Counted from the stretch's first letter, positions 1 to 5,977 are shown. The stretch is DNA of 8,541 nt from an uncultured Eubacteriales bacterium (GCA_905209135.1 CAJLRT010000041.1:1-8541), one strand, 5' to 3'. Notes: generated by a model from the letters alone, not told the origin. Numbers and translations are program-made.

Positions 1-47
1 ACGAGATCACTGTGTGACTGGAGTTCAGACGTGTGCTCTTCCGATCT
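1..47 (+). other. Illumina TruSeq index adapter (sequencing artefact)
   Basis: Bases 14-47 match the TruSeq read-2 adapter, ending in GTGTGCTCTTCCGATCT. Bases 8-13 (CACTGT) sit where the 6-base index goes, and bases 1-7 (ACGAGAT) match the end of the P7 flow-cell primer. The biological sequence therefore begins at about 48. The index CACTGT is the reverse complement of ACAGTG, a standard TruSeq index. This is untrimmed adapter at a contig end and should be masked. Confidence 0.98.
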
Positions 48-60
48 ATAATTTCGCCAC
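48..60 (-). CDS. Start of a truncated gene, possibly a small ferredoxin
   Basis: Immediately after the stop codon of the ATPase gene, the minus strand shows a GGAGG ribosome binding site (69-73), an 8-nt spacer, and a GTG start at 60. It is followed by codons for Ala-Lys-Leu before the adapter cuts it off. The RBS and spacing are good, so a third co-transcribed gene probably starts here. In related Clostridia I recall this kind of ATPase lying near 4Fe-4S ferredoxin and 2-oxoacid:ferredoxin oxidoreductase genes whose products begin Met-Ala-Lys-Leu. That identity is inference from four residues and memory of context only. Confidence 0.45.
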
Positions 61-73
61 TTTGTTCGCCTCC

Positions 74-742
74 CTAAAAATATGTTTTTGTGTGCCTCTG
101 AATGGAAAATATATGGTCAGGACGCTGCGCGTCCGGTTCCAACGGAATCATAACGGTTGTAAAAAACACCGGCAAACCGGTGCGTGACGCAAGTGCGTCA
201 AAGTACGGCGCGGCGGCTTCAATGTCGGCCCAGGTGGTCTGCTCGCCCAAGTTTGCATTGTTGACAAGTCCGCTCACGCGCAAACGGGAGCTCGCCTCGA
301 TTTCGCGCATCACTTCCTCCGCCTGCTCCGGAGTCTCTGTCAGCGGACGGTAGGGATTGACGACATAGAGCATGGTATATCCGTCCCCCGCAATTTTATC
401 CCGATAGGTTCCAAGCACGATTGCGCCCGCGTCGTCTCCGCCTACGTCGAAGATCACATGATCAAACCGGTTGGTGAACGCCGCCTGAATCGTACCGGGA
501 ATGAGCGGCGTGTCCAGGTTTGTATTCGCCGTTTCCGGAACGACCACCTCTATGCCGGCCGCGCGCATCGGCCGGACCGCGTCCGCCGCGCGGAAATAGG
601 GATTGACAATATCCACATCGCACAGCGCGACCCGCTTCCCCTCCGCGCGCAGCGCGTAGGCCATGGATACCGCGATATTCGTCTTGCCGCTGCCGTAATG
701 GCCAGCCAGAATGACATGCTTATTCAGAAGTATGTTCCGCAT
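74..742 (-). CDS. P-loop ATPase, MinD/ParA/CobQ-like
   Basis: A 222-residue cytoplasmic nucleotide-binding protein. Residues 14-21 form a Walker A loop (GHYGSGKT). Residues 41-51 (CDVDIVNPYFR) match the switch-I region of the SIMIBI class, which includes ParA, MinD and CobQ. Residues 94-101 (DHVIFDVG) are a Walker B strand. The loop lacks the second, deviant lysine of true ParA/MinD proteins, so a role in chromosome segregation is not implied. The start codon ATG lies 4 nt after AAGGAG and overlaps the 3' end of the upstream SLOG gene by 23 nt, so the two are probably translated together. A further gene starts 13 nt after the stop. The exact substrate is unknown. A part in assembling or regulating an iron-sulfur or oxidoreductase enzyme is a guess from remembered context. 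Confidence 0.8.
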   Translation of the reverse strand: MRNILLNKHVILAGHYGSGKTNIAVSMAYALRAEGKRVALCDVDIVNPYFRAADAVRPMRAAGIEVVVPETANTNLDTPLIPGTIQAAFTNRFDHVIFDVGGDDAGAIVLGTYRDKIAGDGYTMLYVVNPYRPLTETPEQAEEVMREIEASSRLRVSGLVNNANLGEQTTWADIEAAAPYFDALASRTGLPVFFTTVMIPLEPDAQRPDHIFSIQRHTKTYF

Positions 743-1112
743 ACTGCTCCTTCTTTATCAGAATGACCTGAACCGGTTTCCCGCATTTACGCGCATACTC
801 GATCGTGTACGCAGTGCCGCTGGATTTGCCGTCCCAAAAGGCGATCACGACGTCGGCATATTCCACGATCTTTCGGTTGCGCGCGAGCGGAGCCCGCCTT
901 TTTTCGTACAGTTCTCTTCCGGTGTAATCGGGGCGGATGACACGCAGCGGCAGGTTCTGCGCATTTGCATACTGCCTGGCCAGGCTGTCTATCCCGGCGG
1001 CGCCGCCGCTCACAATTTCGCTCGCGTTGCACGGGATGTGCCTGCATACGAGCGAATAACAACTCTCGTCTGCATTTCTGGACCCGACAACCGCGACGCG
1101 CACGCCTCTCAC
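720..1112 (-). CDS. SLOG-domain (DUF2493-like) nucleotide-binding protein
   Basis: A 130-residue Rossmann-like protein of the SLOG superfamily (DprA, LOG and DUF2493 relatives). Visible motifs are VAVVGSR at residues 6-12, the glycine-rich SGGAAGIDSLA at 35-45, and RNRKIVEYADVVIAFWDG at 78-95, followed by SSGT (97-100). This is the usual layout: first strand with GSR, GG-x-GxD loop, then a strand ending in a small-residue turn. SLOG proteins bind nucleotides or nucleotide-derived ligands, and DUF2493 members have no well-established reaction. The GTG start at 1112 has only a weak AAAGAG site. A second GTG at 1103 (three codons in) is also possible. It is the first gene of an operon with the ATPase, and its promoter lies at 1177-1204. 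Confidence 0.8.
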   Translation of the reverse strand: MRGVRVAVVGSRNADESCYSLVCRHIPCNASEIVSGGAAGIDSLARQYANAQNLPLRVIRPDYTGRELYEKRRAPLARNRKIVEYADVVIAFWDGKSSGTAYTIEYARKCGKPVQVILIKKEQYAEHTSE

Positions 1113-1176
1113 CCGCTCTTTCTGCCTTTAGAATCGTACGAAAAAACGAATATTCCAACACAAGAATATTATTGTA

Positions 1177-1204
1177 ATTATACCATAAATACTATGAATT
1201 TCAA
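1177..1204 (-). promoter_or_regulatory. Sigma-A promoter of the SLOG-ATPase operon
   Basis: On the minus strand, a -35 TTGAAA (1199-1204) and a perfect -10 TATAAT (1177-1182) are 16 bp apart. The -10 is preceded by TGG, making an extended -10. Transcription would start near 1170, giving a leader of about 58 nt before the GTG start. The region is shared with the divergent spoIVB gene. Confidence 0.75.
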
Positions 1205-1281
1205 TATATTAATGTAAAAAATACAGGATATTGCCTCCGGACATCGGAAAAGATAAATTAGCCCCGAAAGGAGGTCGCAAT

Positions 1282-2439
1282 TTGCAGAAAAAAAAGAAAA
1301 AGCCTATTACGGGTTTGGTTGCGTTCGCGATCACGGTCTGTATGGGCGCCACCGGGCTTGCGGTCAGCCTGCCCGCGGTTTTATCACCCGGTAACAGCAC
1401 TTCCGCGGAAGCGCTCGCTGGCGCGACGGAGGTTGCCGACAGAAACCGCAAAAATCTGTTCGGCGCGGTGCAGACAAATGTGAACAGCGAAGCATCCGAG
1501 CTGATGCTGATCCCCGGCGGACAGGCGTTCGGTGTGAAATTTTATACCGACGGCGTGATGGTTGTGGATATGACGGCGTTTGAAACGGCGGATGGAATGA
1601 GAAATCCGGCGTATGAAGCGGGAATCAGAACCAAGGATATTATTATTTCCGTAAACGGTGAGAAAATCACTTCAAACCGGGATATATCCAAAATCGTCTC
1701 CGCCTGTAACGGCAAGCAGGTTGTATTTGAGGTCAAGCGAAACGACACAACATTTACCGTCAACGTATCTCCGCAGAAAAGTGCGGCGCAGGACAGCTAC
1801 AAAGTTGGACTGTGGGTGCGGGACAGCACTGCCGGAATCGGCACGATCACGTATTTCAATCCGCAGACCGGACATTTCGCCGGCCTTGGACACGGAATTT
1901 CAGACGTGGATACGGGCGTTTTGATGCCGCTTGCGGCAGGCGACGTAATCGGCGCGAACATCTCTTCCGTCATCAAGGGCCAAAAGGGAGCGCCGGGGCA
2001 GCTTGAGGGATCGTTCAACGAATTTGTACAATACGGAAGCCTGCTCCAGAACACTTCACAGGGGGTATTCGGCAAGACGGAAGACAGAAATCTGCTCAGT
2101 CAGCAGGCGATTCCCATCGCTTCCAACGAGCAGGTAGAAGTCGGCGAGGTGACGATACGCTGTACCACCAACGGCACGCAGGTTTCCGAATACAAAGCCA
2201 TGATTGAAAGCATAAACAAGAGCAGTTCTTCACAGGGCAAAAATATGGTCATAAAGATTACTGACGAGGCGCTGCTGGAAAAGACCGGCGGTATTGTACA
2301 GGGAATGTCCGGCAGCCCCATTATTCAAAACGGCAAACTGGTTGGCGCGGTGACGCATGTGCTGATTAACGACCCGACGATGGGTTATGGTATCTTCATT
2401 GAAAATATGTTGGCGATTGATTCGCAAAACGCAGCTTAA
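1282..2439 (+). CDS. spoIVB: SpoIVB, forespore signalling serine protease (family S55)
   Basis: SpoIVB is secreted from the forespore and cleaves SpoIVFA, releasing SpoIVFB to process pro-sigma-K in the mother cell. I place the start at TTG 1282 because AAAGGAGGT lies 6 nt upstream; the in-frame TTG at 1231 has no comparable site. This gives 385 residues. Residues 3-7 are five lysines, followed by a membrane anchor/signal segment at about 11-31. A PDZ domain spans about 70-155 and the S55 protease domain about 180-380. By alignment with Bacillus His236/Asp363/Ser378, the triad is His204 (GLGHGISD), Asp328 (KITD) and Ser343 (GMSGSP). The Asp-Ser spacing of 15 is identical. spo0A follows in the usual order. 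No convincing sigma-F or sigma-G promoter could be fixed in the AT-rich upstream region (1113-1270). recN, often upstream of spoIVB, is absent. Confidence 0.96.
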   Translation: MQKKKKKPITGLVAFAITVCMGATGLAVSLPAVLSPGNSTSAEALAGATEVADRNRKNLFGAVQTNVNSEASELMLIPGGQAFGVKFYTDGVMVVDMTAFETADGMRNPAYEAGIRTKDIIISVNGEKITSNRDISKIVSACNGKQVVFEVKRNDTTFTVNVSPQKSAAQDSYKVGLWVRDSTAGIGTITYFNPQTGHFAGLGHGISDVDTGVLMPLAAGDVIGANISSVIKGQKGAPGQLEGSFNEFVQYGSLLQNTSQGVFGKTEDRNLLSQQAIPIASNEQVEVGEVTIRCTTNGTQVSEYKAMIESINKSSSSQGKNMVIKITDEALLEKTGGIVQGMSGSPIIQNGKLVGAVTHVLINDPTMGYGIFIENMLAIDSQNAA

Positions 2440-2490
2440 AATGCAGAAAAACGTCCGGGACAGCCTCGGACGCTTTTTCTGCATTACTTT
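2440..2490 (+). terminator. Terminator after spoIVB
   Basis: An 18-bp hairpin with one bulged C begins right after the spoIVB stop. Outer arms are AATGCAG (2440-2446) and CTGCATT (2479-2485). Inside them A5 faces T5, and the inner GC-rich stem is CGTCCG (2452-2457) with CGGACG (2467-2472). The inner stem followed by CTTTTT is the classic terminator form. Because the 5' arm carries A5, it could also work on the other strand. Confidence 0.8.
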
Positions 2491-2631
2491 AATTGTGCCT
2501 ACTTAAATGAGTTTTTTTAAAAATTCGTATAGCTTTTTACCGGATTCTGGTGTAAAATAGAGCTACCCCCCTAAAGTATTACATTTTACATGATGTACTA
2601 CTAATAATTTCTAATTTTTTCCAAAAAGCTC

Positions 2632-2660
2632 TTGCATCTATTACCAAAATATGGTAATAT
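2632..2660 (+). promoter_or_regulatory. spo0A promoter with overlapping inverted repeat
   Basis: A -35 TTGCAT (2632-2637) lies 17 bp from a -10 TAATAT (2655-2660), preceded by TGG (extended -10). Transcription would start near 2667, 30 nt before the ATG. A perfect inverted repeat, ATTACCA (2640-2646) and TGGTAAT (2652-2658), covers the spacer and most of the -10 and could be an operator. The rest of the 257-nt gap (2491-2631) is AT-rich. It holds a short palindrome TACAT-G-ATGTA at 2587-2597 and no 0A box that I could find. Confidence 0.65.
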
Positions 2661-2696
2661 TCTGTCTGTAATCAATTTTATTGAGGGATTTTATAA

Positions 2697-3479
2697 ATGG
2701 ACAACAAGATTAAAGTCGCAATCGCAGACACAAACGCAGAGTTCAATGCAAGCACCAGCGAGTTCCTTCGACAAAAGGGATTCGACGTTTGCGTCACAGC
2801 AACAGACGGATACGAACTGCTCAACGCCATTTCTGAAATGAAGCCTGACGTGGTTCTTCTGGACACGGCCCTTCCGGTGATTGACGGCCTGAAGGTAATG
2901 CGGGAGACGGAAAATCTCAATTTAGAACAGCCGCCTTCTTTTATTGTAATTACCAGCTTTGCAAACGATGGGATTATGCGGTCCGCAGCAAAATCAGGCG
3001 CCGCGCATTTTATCCCAAAGCCCTTTGATCCGGACACTCTTTGCGAACGCATTTGCCAGTGCTGCCAGACTTCCATGCCCATGAAGCCGTCCTCCAGTCC
3101 CCTCTCGCAAAAGCCGCTTACCAGCCAAAACCTGGAAAGGCGCATTACCGAGCTGATACTCGATGTGGGTATACCCGCGCATATCAAAGGATATCACTAT
3201 CTGCGCTCCGCCATTCAGATGACTGTCGAAGACAACAGCATGCTCAGCGGGATTACAAAAGTTTTATATCCCAACATTGCCAAAAAATACGAGACTACCC
3301 CCTCTCGTGTGGAACGCGCAATCCGGCATGCGATTGAAGTTGCCTGGGACAGAGGCAATATTGACACGCTCCATAAACTTTTTGGATACAGCATAAACAC
3401 GACAAAGGGCAAGCCGACAAACTCAGAATTTATAGCCATGATCTCCGACAAGCTGAGACTGCAGATGAAAACGGCTTGA
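2697..3479 (+). CDS. spo0A: Spo0A, master response regulator of sporulation
   Basis: A 260-residue transcription factor with an N-terminal receiver domain (about 5-125), a short linker, and the Spo0A-specific winged-helix DNA-binding domain (about 145-258). Asp56 is the phosphoacceptor (VVLLDTALP), and Thr86 and Lys108 complete the switch. The DNA-binding half is near-identical to the Bacillus protein, including [31 protein letters not shown] and [10 protein letters not shown]. The acidic pocket is odd: Bacillus has Asp10-Asp11, while this protein has Asp11-Thr12, so one metal-binding acid is missing. The start is ATG 2697 with GAGGG 9 nt upstream. The gene follows spoIVB but has its own promoter and is closed by a strong terminator. 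Two TGTCGAA matches lie inside the reading frame (2767-2773 on the minus strand, 3224-3230 on the plus strand) and are probably chance. Confidence 0.97.
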   Translation: MDNKIKVAIADTNAEFNASTSEFLRQKGFDVCVTATDGYELLNAISEMKPDVVLLDTALPVIDGLKVMRETENLNLEQPPSFIVITSFANDGIMRSAAKSGAAHFIPKPFDPDTLCERICQCCQTSMPMKPSSSPLSQKPLTSQNLERRITELILDVGIPAHIKGYHYLRSAIQMTVEDNSMLSGITKVLYPNIAKKYETTPSRVERAIRHAIEVAWDRGNIDTLHKLFGYSINTTKGKPTNSEFIAMISDKLRLQMKTA

Positions 3480-3487
3480 CGAACCGA

Positions 3488-3528
3488 AAAAAACGAGGGA
3501 CTTCCCGGCGGGAAGTCCCTCGTTTTTT
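3488..3528. terminator. Bidirectional terminator between spo0A and the fumarase gene
   Basis: A perfect 19-bp hairpin. The left arm 3488-3506 is A6-CGAGGGACTTCCC, the loop is GGC (3507-3509), and the right arm 3510-3528 ends in CTCG-T6. With A6 on one side and T6 on the other, it terminates both spo0A (plus) and the converging trxB-fumarase operon (minus). Bases 3529-3570 hold nothing recognisable. Confidence 0.95.
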
Positions 3529-3570
3529 CTGAGTCATACGCCGACTCCGCTTGCAGGCAGGGGGCGGCTG

Positions 3571-4413
3571 TTAGAGCGTGGCGGACGCGTGACGGGTGAC
3601 ATGGCACCCCATGTTGACGGCAACCGGCAGGCCCGCGATATGCGTCGGATAGGTTTCTATGCCGACCGCAAGCGCCGTTACCGCACCGCCGAAGCCCTGC
3701 GGGCCGATACCCGTACGGTTGACGCGGTCCAGGAGGTCCGACTCCATCCGCGCATAGAATTCGACGGGGTTGCGGCTGCCGACCGGACGGAGCAGCGCTT
3801 TTTTTGCCAGGAGGGCGCACTGTTCAAAATTGCCGCCGATTCCCACGCCGACGATGACCGGCGGGCAGGGATTGCTGCCTGCGCGCGAAACGGTTTCGAC
3901 GACGAAATCCATGATCTGATCGCGGCCGGCGGAGGGCGTGAACATCTTTACCGAACTCATATTTTCGCTGCCGAAGCCTTTCGGCGAAACGGTAATGTGA
4001 AGCTGATCCCCGGGCACGACGTCCGTATGGATGACAGCAGGCGTGTTATCCCCCGTATTTTCCCGCAGGAGCGGGTCGCGCACAATAGACAGGCGCAGAT
4101 ACCCCGCGGCATAACCGCGGCGTACGCCCTCGTTTACGGCCTCATAGAGGCTGCCGCCCGCGATATGTACATCTTGTCCGATTTCCAGAAAAACAACGGC
4201 CATGCCCGTATCCTGACAGATAGGACGCTGTTCGCGCCTGGCGATCACCGCGTTTTCATGAAGCAGTTCCAGCGCGCTCTTTCCCGCCGGGGATATTTCC
4301 GCTGCGGCGGATTTTTCCAAGGCGTCGACGATATCCTGCGGAAGCGTGTGATTGGCTTCAACGCACAGGCGGCTTACAGCCTGCGCGACTGCTTCGGCCT
4401 GTATTTCCCTCAT
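3571..4413 (-). CDS. fumA: Fumarate hydratase class I, alpha subunit
   Basis: This is the alpha half (TtdA/FumA N-terminal type) of the oxygen-sensitive 4Fe-4S fumarase, which interconverts fumarate and malate. It has 280 residues, the full length of a two-subunit-type alpha chain. The three expected cluster cysteines are present: Cys66 (ICQDTG), Cys183 (NPCPP) and Cys270 (GCHVTRHAS). KGFGSEN (145-151) and GVGIGGN are also typical. Tartrate dehydratase alpha is closely related, so substrate choice is not certain. The ATG overlaps the trxB stop codon by four bases (ATGA) with a run of G's as RBS, indicating translational coupling. In most genomes the beta subunit follows at once. Here the gene ends 43 nt from the terminator, so beta must lie elsewhere or be missing. 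Confidence 0.93.
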   Translation of the reverse strand: MREIQAEAVAQAVSRLCVEANHTLPQDIVDALEKSAAAEISPAGKSALELLHENAVIARREQRPICQDTGMAVVFLEIGQDVHIAGGSLYEAVNEGVRRGYAAGYLRLSIVRDPLLRENTGDNTPAVIHTDVVPGDQLHITVSPKGFGSENMSSVKMFTPSAGRDQIMDFVVETVSRAGSNPCPPVIVGVGIGGNFEQCALLAKKALLRPVGSRNPVEFYARMESDLLDRVNRTGIGPQGFGGAVTALAVGIETYPTHIAGLPVAVNMGCHVTRHASATL

Positions 4414-5333
4414 CTCAGTCCCCCCTGTTTTCCGCTGGTGTATTCAAAGGCGGCCATTGCCGCCACGGCGCCGTCCGCCGCAGCGGTGATGATCTGCCGC
4501 AGCGGCTTTGTGCGTATATCGCCCGCAGCAAACACGCCGGGCAGGCTGGTTTTACAGTCCTCTCCCGCCGAGATAAAGCCGCGCTCATCCAACTGCAGGC
4601 CGCCGGCAAAAATATCGTTGGCGGGCTCCATGCCGATTGCGATAAACAGGCCGTCGACCGCAAGCGTGCGAGCCGCGCCGTCCCGCGCATTGACGACAGT
4701 GATGCGCTCCACCTGGAAATCGCCCTCCACAGCCGTCACCTCGCTGTGAAAAAGCACCTCGATGTTTTCTCTGGCGAACACCTGATCGGCAAGGCTCTTA
4801 AACCCGCGGAAGCTGTCCCTGCGGTAGACGATGTAGACCTTTTTGCACAGGTTGGCAAGATACAGGGCGTCTTCCAGCGCGCTGTTGCCGCCGCCGACGA
4901 CCGCGGCGGTCCGGCCCCGGAAAAAGCCTCCGTCACAGGTCGCGCAGTAGGAAACGCCGGAACCGGTCAGGCGCGCTTCGTCAGCCAGGCCCAGTTTGCG
5001 TTTTTTTCCGCCAGTCGCCAGGATTACGGCTTTCGCCTCCAAAACGTCGGCGCCGCTGTACAGACGCTTCACCTCGCCCGCAAGCTCCGCCCTTTCAACC
5101 GGCTGAAAGGCGAACGCAGCGCCGGCCTCCTTTGCGTGGGCCTCCATTTTCATGGCGAGTTCCGTGCCGTTGATCCTGGGGAAGCCCGCATAGTTGTCTA
5201 TTTCATAGGCGGTGGACGCCTGCCCGCCCGAAAAGACGGATTCGACGACCAGCGTGTTCAGCCCCGCTCTCGCGCTGTAAATGGCGGCAGACAGGCCCGC
5301 GGGACCCGCTCCGACGATGATTACGTCATACAT
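4410..5333 (-). CDS. trxB: Thioredoxin reductase (NADPH, FAD)
   Basis: A 307-residue flavoenzyme that reduces thioredoxin with NAD(P)H in the cytoplasm. The FAD-binding loop GAGPAG is at residues 8-13. The redox-active disulfide is Cys130/Cys133 (CATC). GGGNSA, with YRRDSFR about 25 residues on, marks the NADPH-binding domain. GVFAAGDIR and RQIITAAADGA close the FAD domain. The Asn in GGGNSA replaces the more common Asp, a variant also seen in Clostridia. I choose ATG 5333 rather than the in-frame start at 5384 because GGGAGGG lies 7 nt upstream and the protein then begins directly with the first beta strand. It is the first gene of an operon with the fumarase alpha subunit. No clear minus-strand promoter is visible; TTACCA-N16-TAAATA upstream is weak. 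A divergent small-RNA promoter faces away from it. Confidence 0.95.
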   Translation of the reverse strand: MYDVIIVGAGPAGLSAAIYSARAGLNTLVVESVFSGGQASTAYEIDNYAGFPRINGTELAMKMEAHAKEAGAAFAFQPVERAELAGEVKRLYSGADVLEAKAVILATGGKKRKLGLADEARLTGSGVSYCATCDGGFFRGRTAAVVGGGNSALEDALYLANLCKKVYIVYRRDSFRGFKSLADQVFARENIEVLFHSEVTAVEGDFQVERITVVNARDGAARTLAVDGLFIAIGMEPANDIFAGGLQLDERGFISAGEDCKTSLPGVFAAGDIRTKPLRQIITAAADGAVAAMAAFEYTSGKQGGLR

Positions 5334-5389
5334 ACTGCACCCTCCCGGATATCTGCAAAATTTGTCGATAAAAAAAACGGACAAACCTA

Positions 5390-5418
5390 TTTACAATTAT
5401 TTACAGTTATGGTAATAT
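5390..5418 (+). promoter_or_regulatory. Promoter of the putative small RNA
   Basis: A -35 TTTACA (5390-5395) lies exactly 17 bp from a -10 TAATAT (5413-5418), with TGG making an extended -10. The -35 lies in a 10-bp tandem repeat: TATTTACA occurs at 5388-5395 and again at 5398-5405, one helical turn apart. The spo0A promoter has the same TATGGTAATAT or ATGGTAATAT core. There is no plus-strand gene downstream. Confidence 0.65.
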
Positions 5419-5419
5419 A

Positions 5420-5506
5420 AAGATGATGTTTTACTCCCTTCATTGACCCCATAATCTCCATATCATCTTATTTTTGCCGCCGCCATCTTTGGCGGCACTT
5501 TTTTTA
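5420..5506 (+). ncRNA. Putative small regulatory RNA, about 80 nt
   Basis: Between trxB and yabR the plus strand shows a promoter (5390-5418), a stem AAGATGATGT (5420-5429) with ATATCATCTT (5460-5469, one G-U pair), a 30-nt unpaired segment, and an intrinsic terminator (5479-5505). Transcription probably starts near 5422-5425, so the 5' arm may lose a few pairs. The open segment holds three C-rich runs, ACTCCC (5433-5438), GACCCC (5445-5450) and TCTCC (5455-5459). These can pair with SD sequences, as in RsaE-type RNAs. The longest ORF is about seven codons with no RBS, so a peptide is unlikely. I do not recognise the family. The terminator is oriented only for the plus strand, which argues against it belonging to either neighbouring minus-strand operon. 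Confidence 0.6.
5479..5505 (+). terminator. Terminator of the putative small RNA
   Basis: GCCGCC (5479-5484), loop ATCTTT, GGCGGC (5491-5496), then AC and seven T's (5499-5505). The minus strand has no U-run after the stem, so it acts on the plus strand. A second GCC at 5476-5478 allows a slipped stem. Confidence 0.88.
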
Positions 5507-5543
5507 TATTACGCGGTGAAGGGAATATTATTCCGTTTCAGAA

Positions 5544-5571
5544 TAAAAAGGAAGTGGTTCAACACTCCCTT
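5544..5571 (-). terminator. Terminator of the yab operon after yabR
   Basis: On the minus strand, AAGGGAGTG (5563-5571) pairs with CACTTCCTT (5548-5556), 9 bp with one G-U, around the loop TTGAAC. It is followed by TTTTTA, counting the last stem bases. It starts 6 nt beyond the yabR stop. Its 5' arm AAGGGAGT is complementary to ACTCCCTT in the putative small RNA (5433-5440). Confidence 0.82.
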
Positions 5572-5576
5572 GTTTA

Positions 5577-5960
5577 TTATCTGCCGCGGCCGGCATTTCT
5601 GCGGCTGCGCATGGATTCATTTTTCTTCATGGAACTGATTTTCTCGCCGCTGTCGGACATGAATTTGGACAGCATATCCTCAAACGACTGCCTGGGGGGT
5701 TCTTTGGGTTTCTGCTCGACCGCCTTTTTGATGGAAAGACTGATTCGGCCCCGCTCATCTTCTCCCAGGACAATGACGCGCACCTGCTGCCCCATGGACA
5801 AATGATCGGTGACCTCTTTGACATAGGATGACGCGATTTCAGAAATATGGACCATACCGGAGCGCCCCTCCGGCAGAGAGACAAAGGCGCCGAATTTTGT
5901 GATCCCCGTGACCTTGCCCTCCAGAATTGTTCCTACCTCAAACGTCATTCGTTGTGACAT
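5577..5960 (-). CDS. yabR: S1 RNA-binding domain protein, YabR family
   Basis: A 127-residue protein with one S1 (OB-fold) domain at about residues 7-78. It shows the typical pattern of VGTILEGKVTGITKFGAF, GMVHISEI and GRISLSIKKA, followed by a charged tail ending in RSRRNAGRGR. The family relates to the general stress protein GSP13/YabR, whose members contact RNA or ribosomes; the exact role is not settled. The first ATG (5960) lies right against AAAGGGG, which is too close. The second in-frame ATG (5948) gives MTFEVG, matching the Bacillus YabR N-terminus, and may be the true start (123 residues). It is the last gene of the operon. In Bacillus spoIIE follows, but here a terminator does. Confidence 0.92.
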   Translation of the reverse strand: MSQRMTFEVGTILEGKVTGITKFGAFVSLPEGRSGMVHISEIASSYVKEVTDHLSMGQQVRVIVLGEDERGRISLSIKKAVEQKPKEPPRQSFEDMLSKFMSDSGEKISSMKKNESMRSRRNAGRGR

Positions 5961-5977
5961 CCCCTTTAATGAAGGTT

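Noticed and set aside
787..1161. Arginine-rich minus-strand frame overlapping the SLOG gene
   Set aside because: It is the alternate frame of the SLOG gene, which has the recognisable motifs.
2767..3230. Two Spo0A-box cores (TGTCGAA) inside spo0A
   Set aside because: A 7-base word is expected about once by chance in both strands of this window; both lie in conserved codons, far from any promoter.
3589..4749. 386-codon open frame on the plus strand across the fumarase and trxB genes
   Set aside because: It runs antisense to two proteins with clear family motifs, shows no domain or RBS of its own, and is explained by the GC-biased codons of the minus-strand genes.
4746..5420. 224-codon plus-strand frame antisense to trxB
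   Set aside because: Low-complexity, arginine/glycine-rich translation with no motif; a shadow of trxB.
5423..5446. Short leader peptide (ATG ATG TTT TAC ...) in the small RNA
   Set aside because: Only seven codons, no SD, and it begins in the closing stem.
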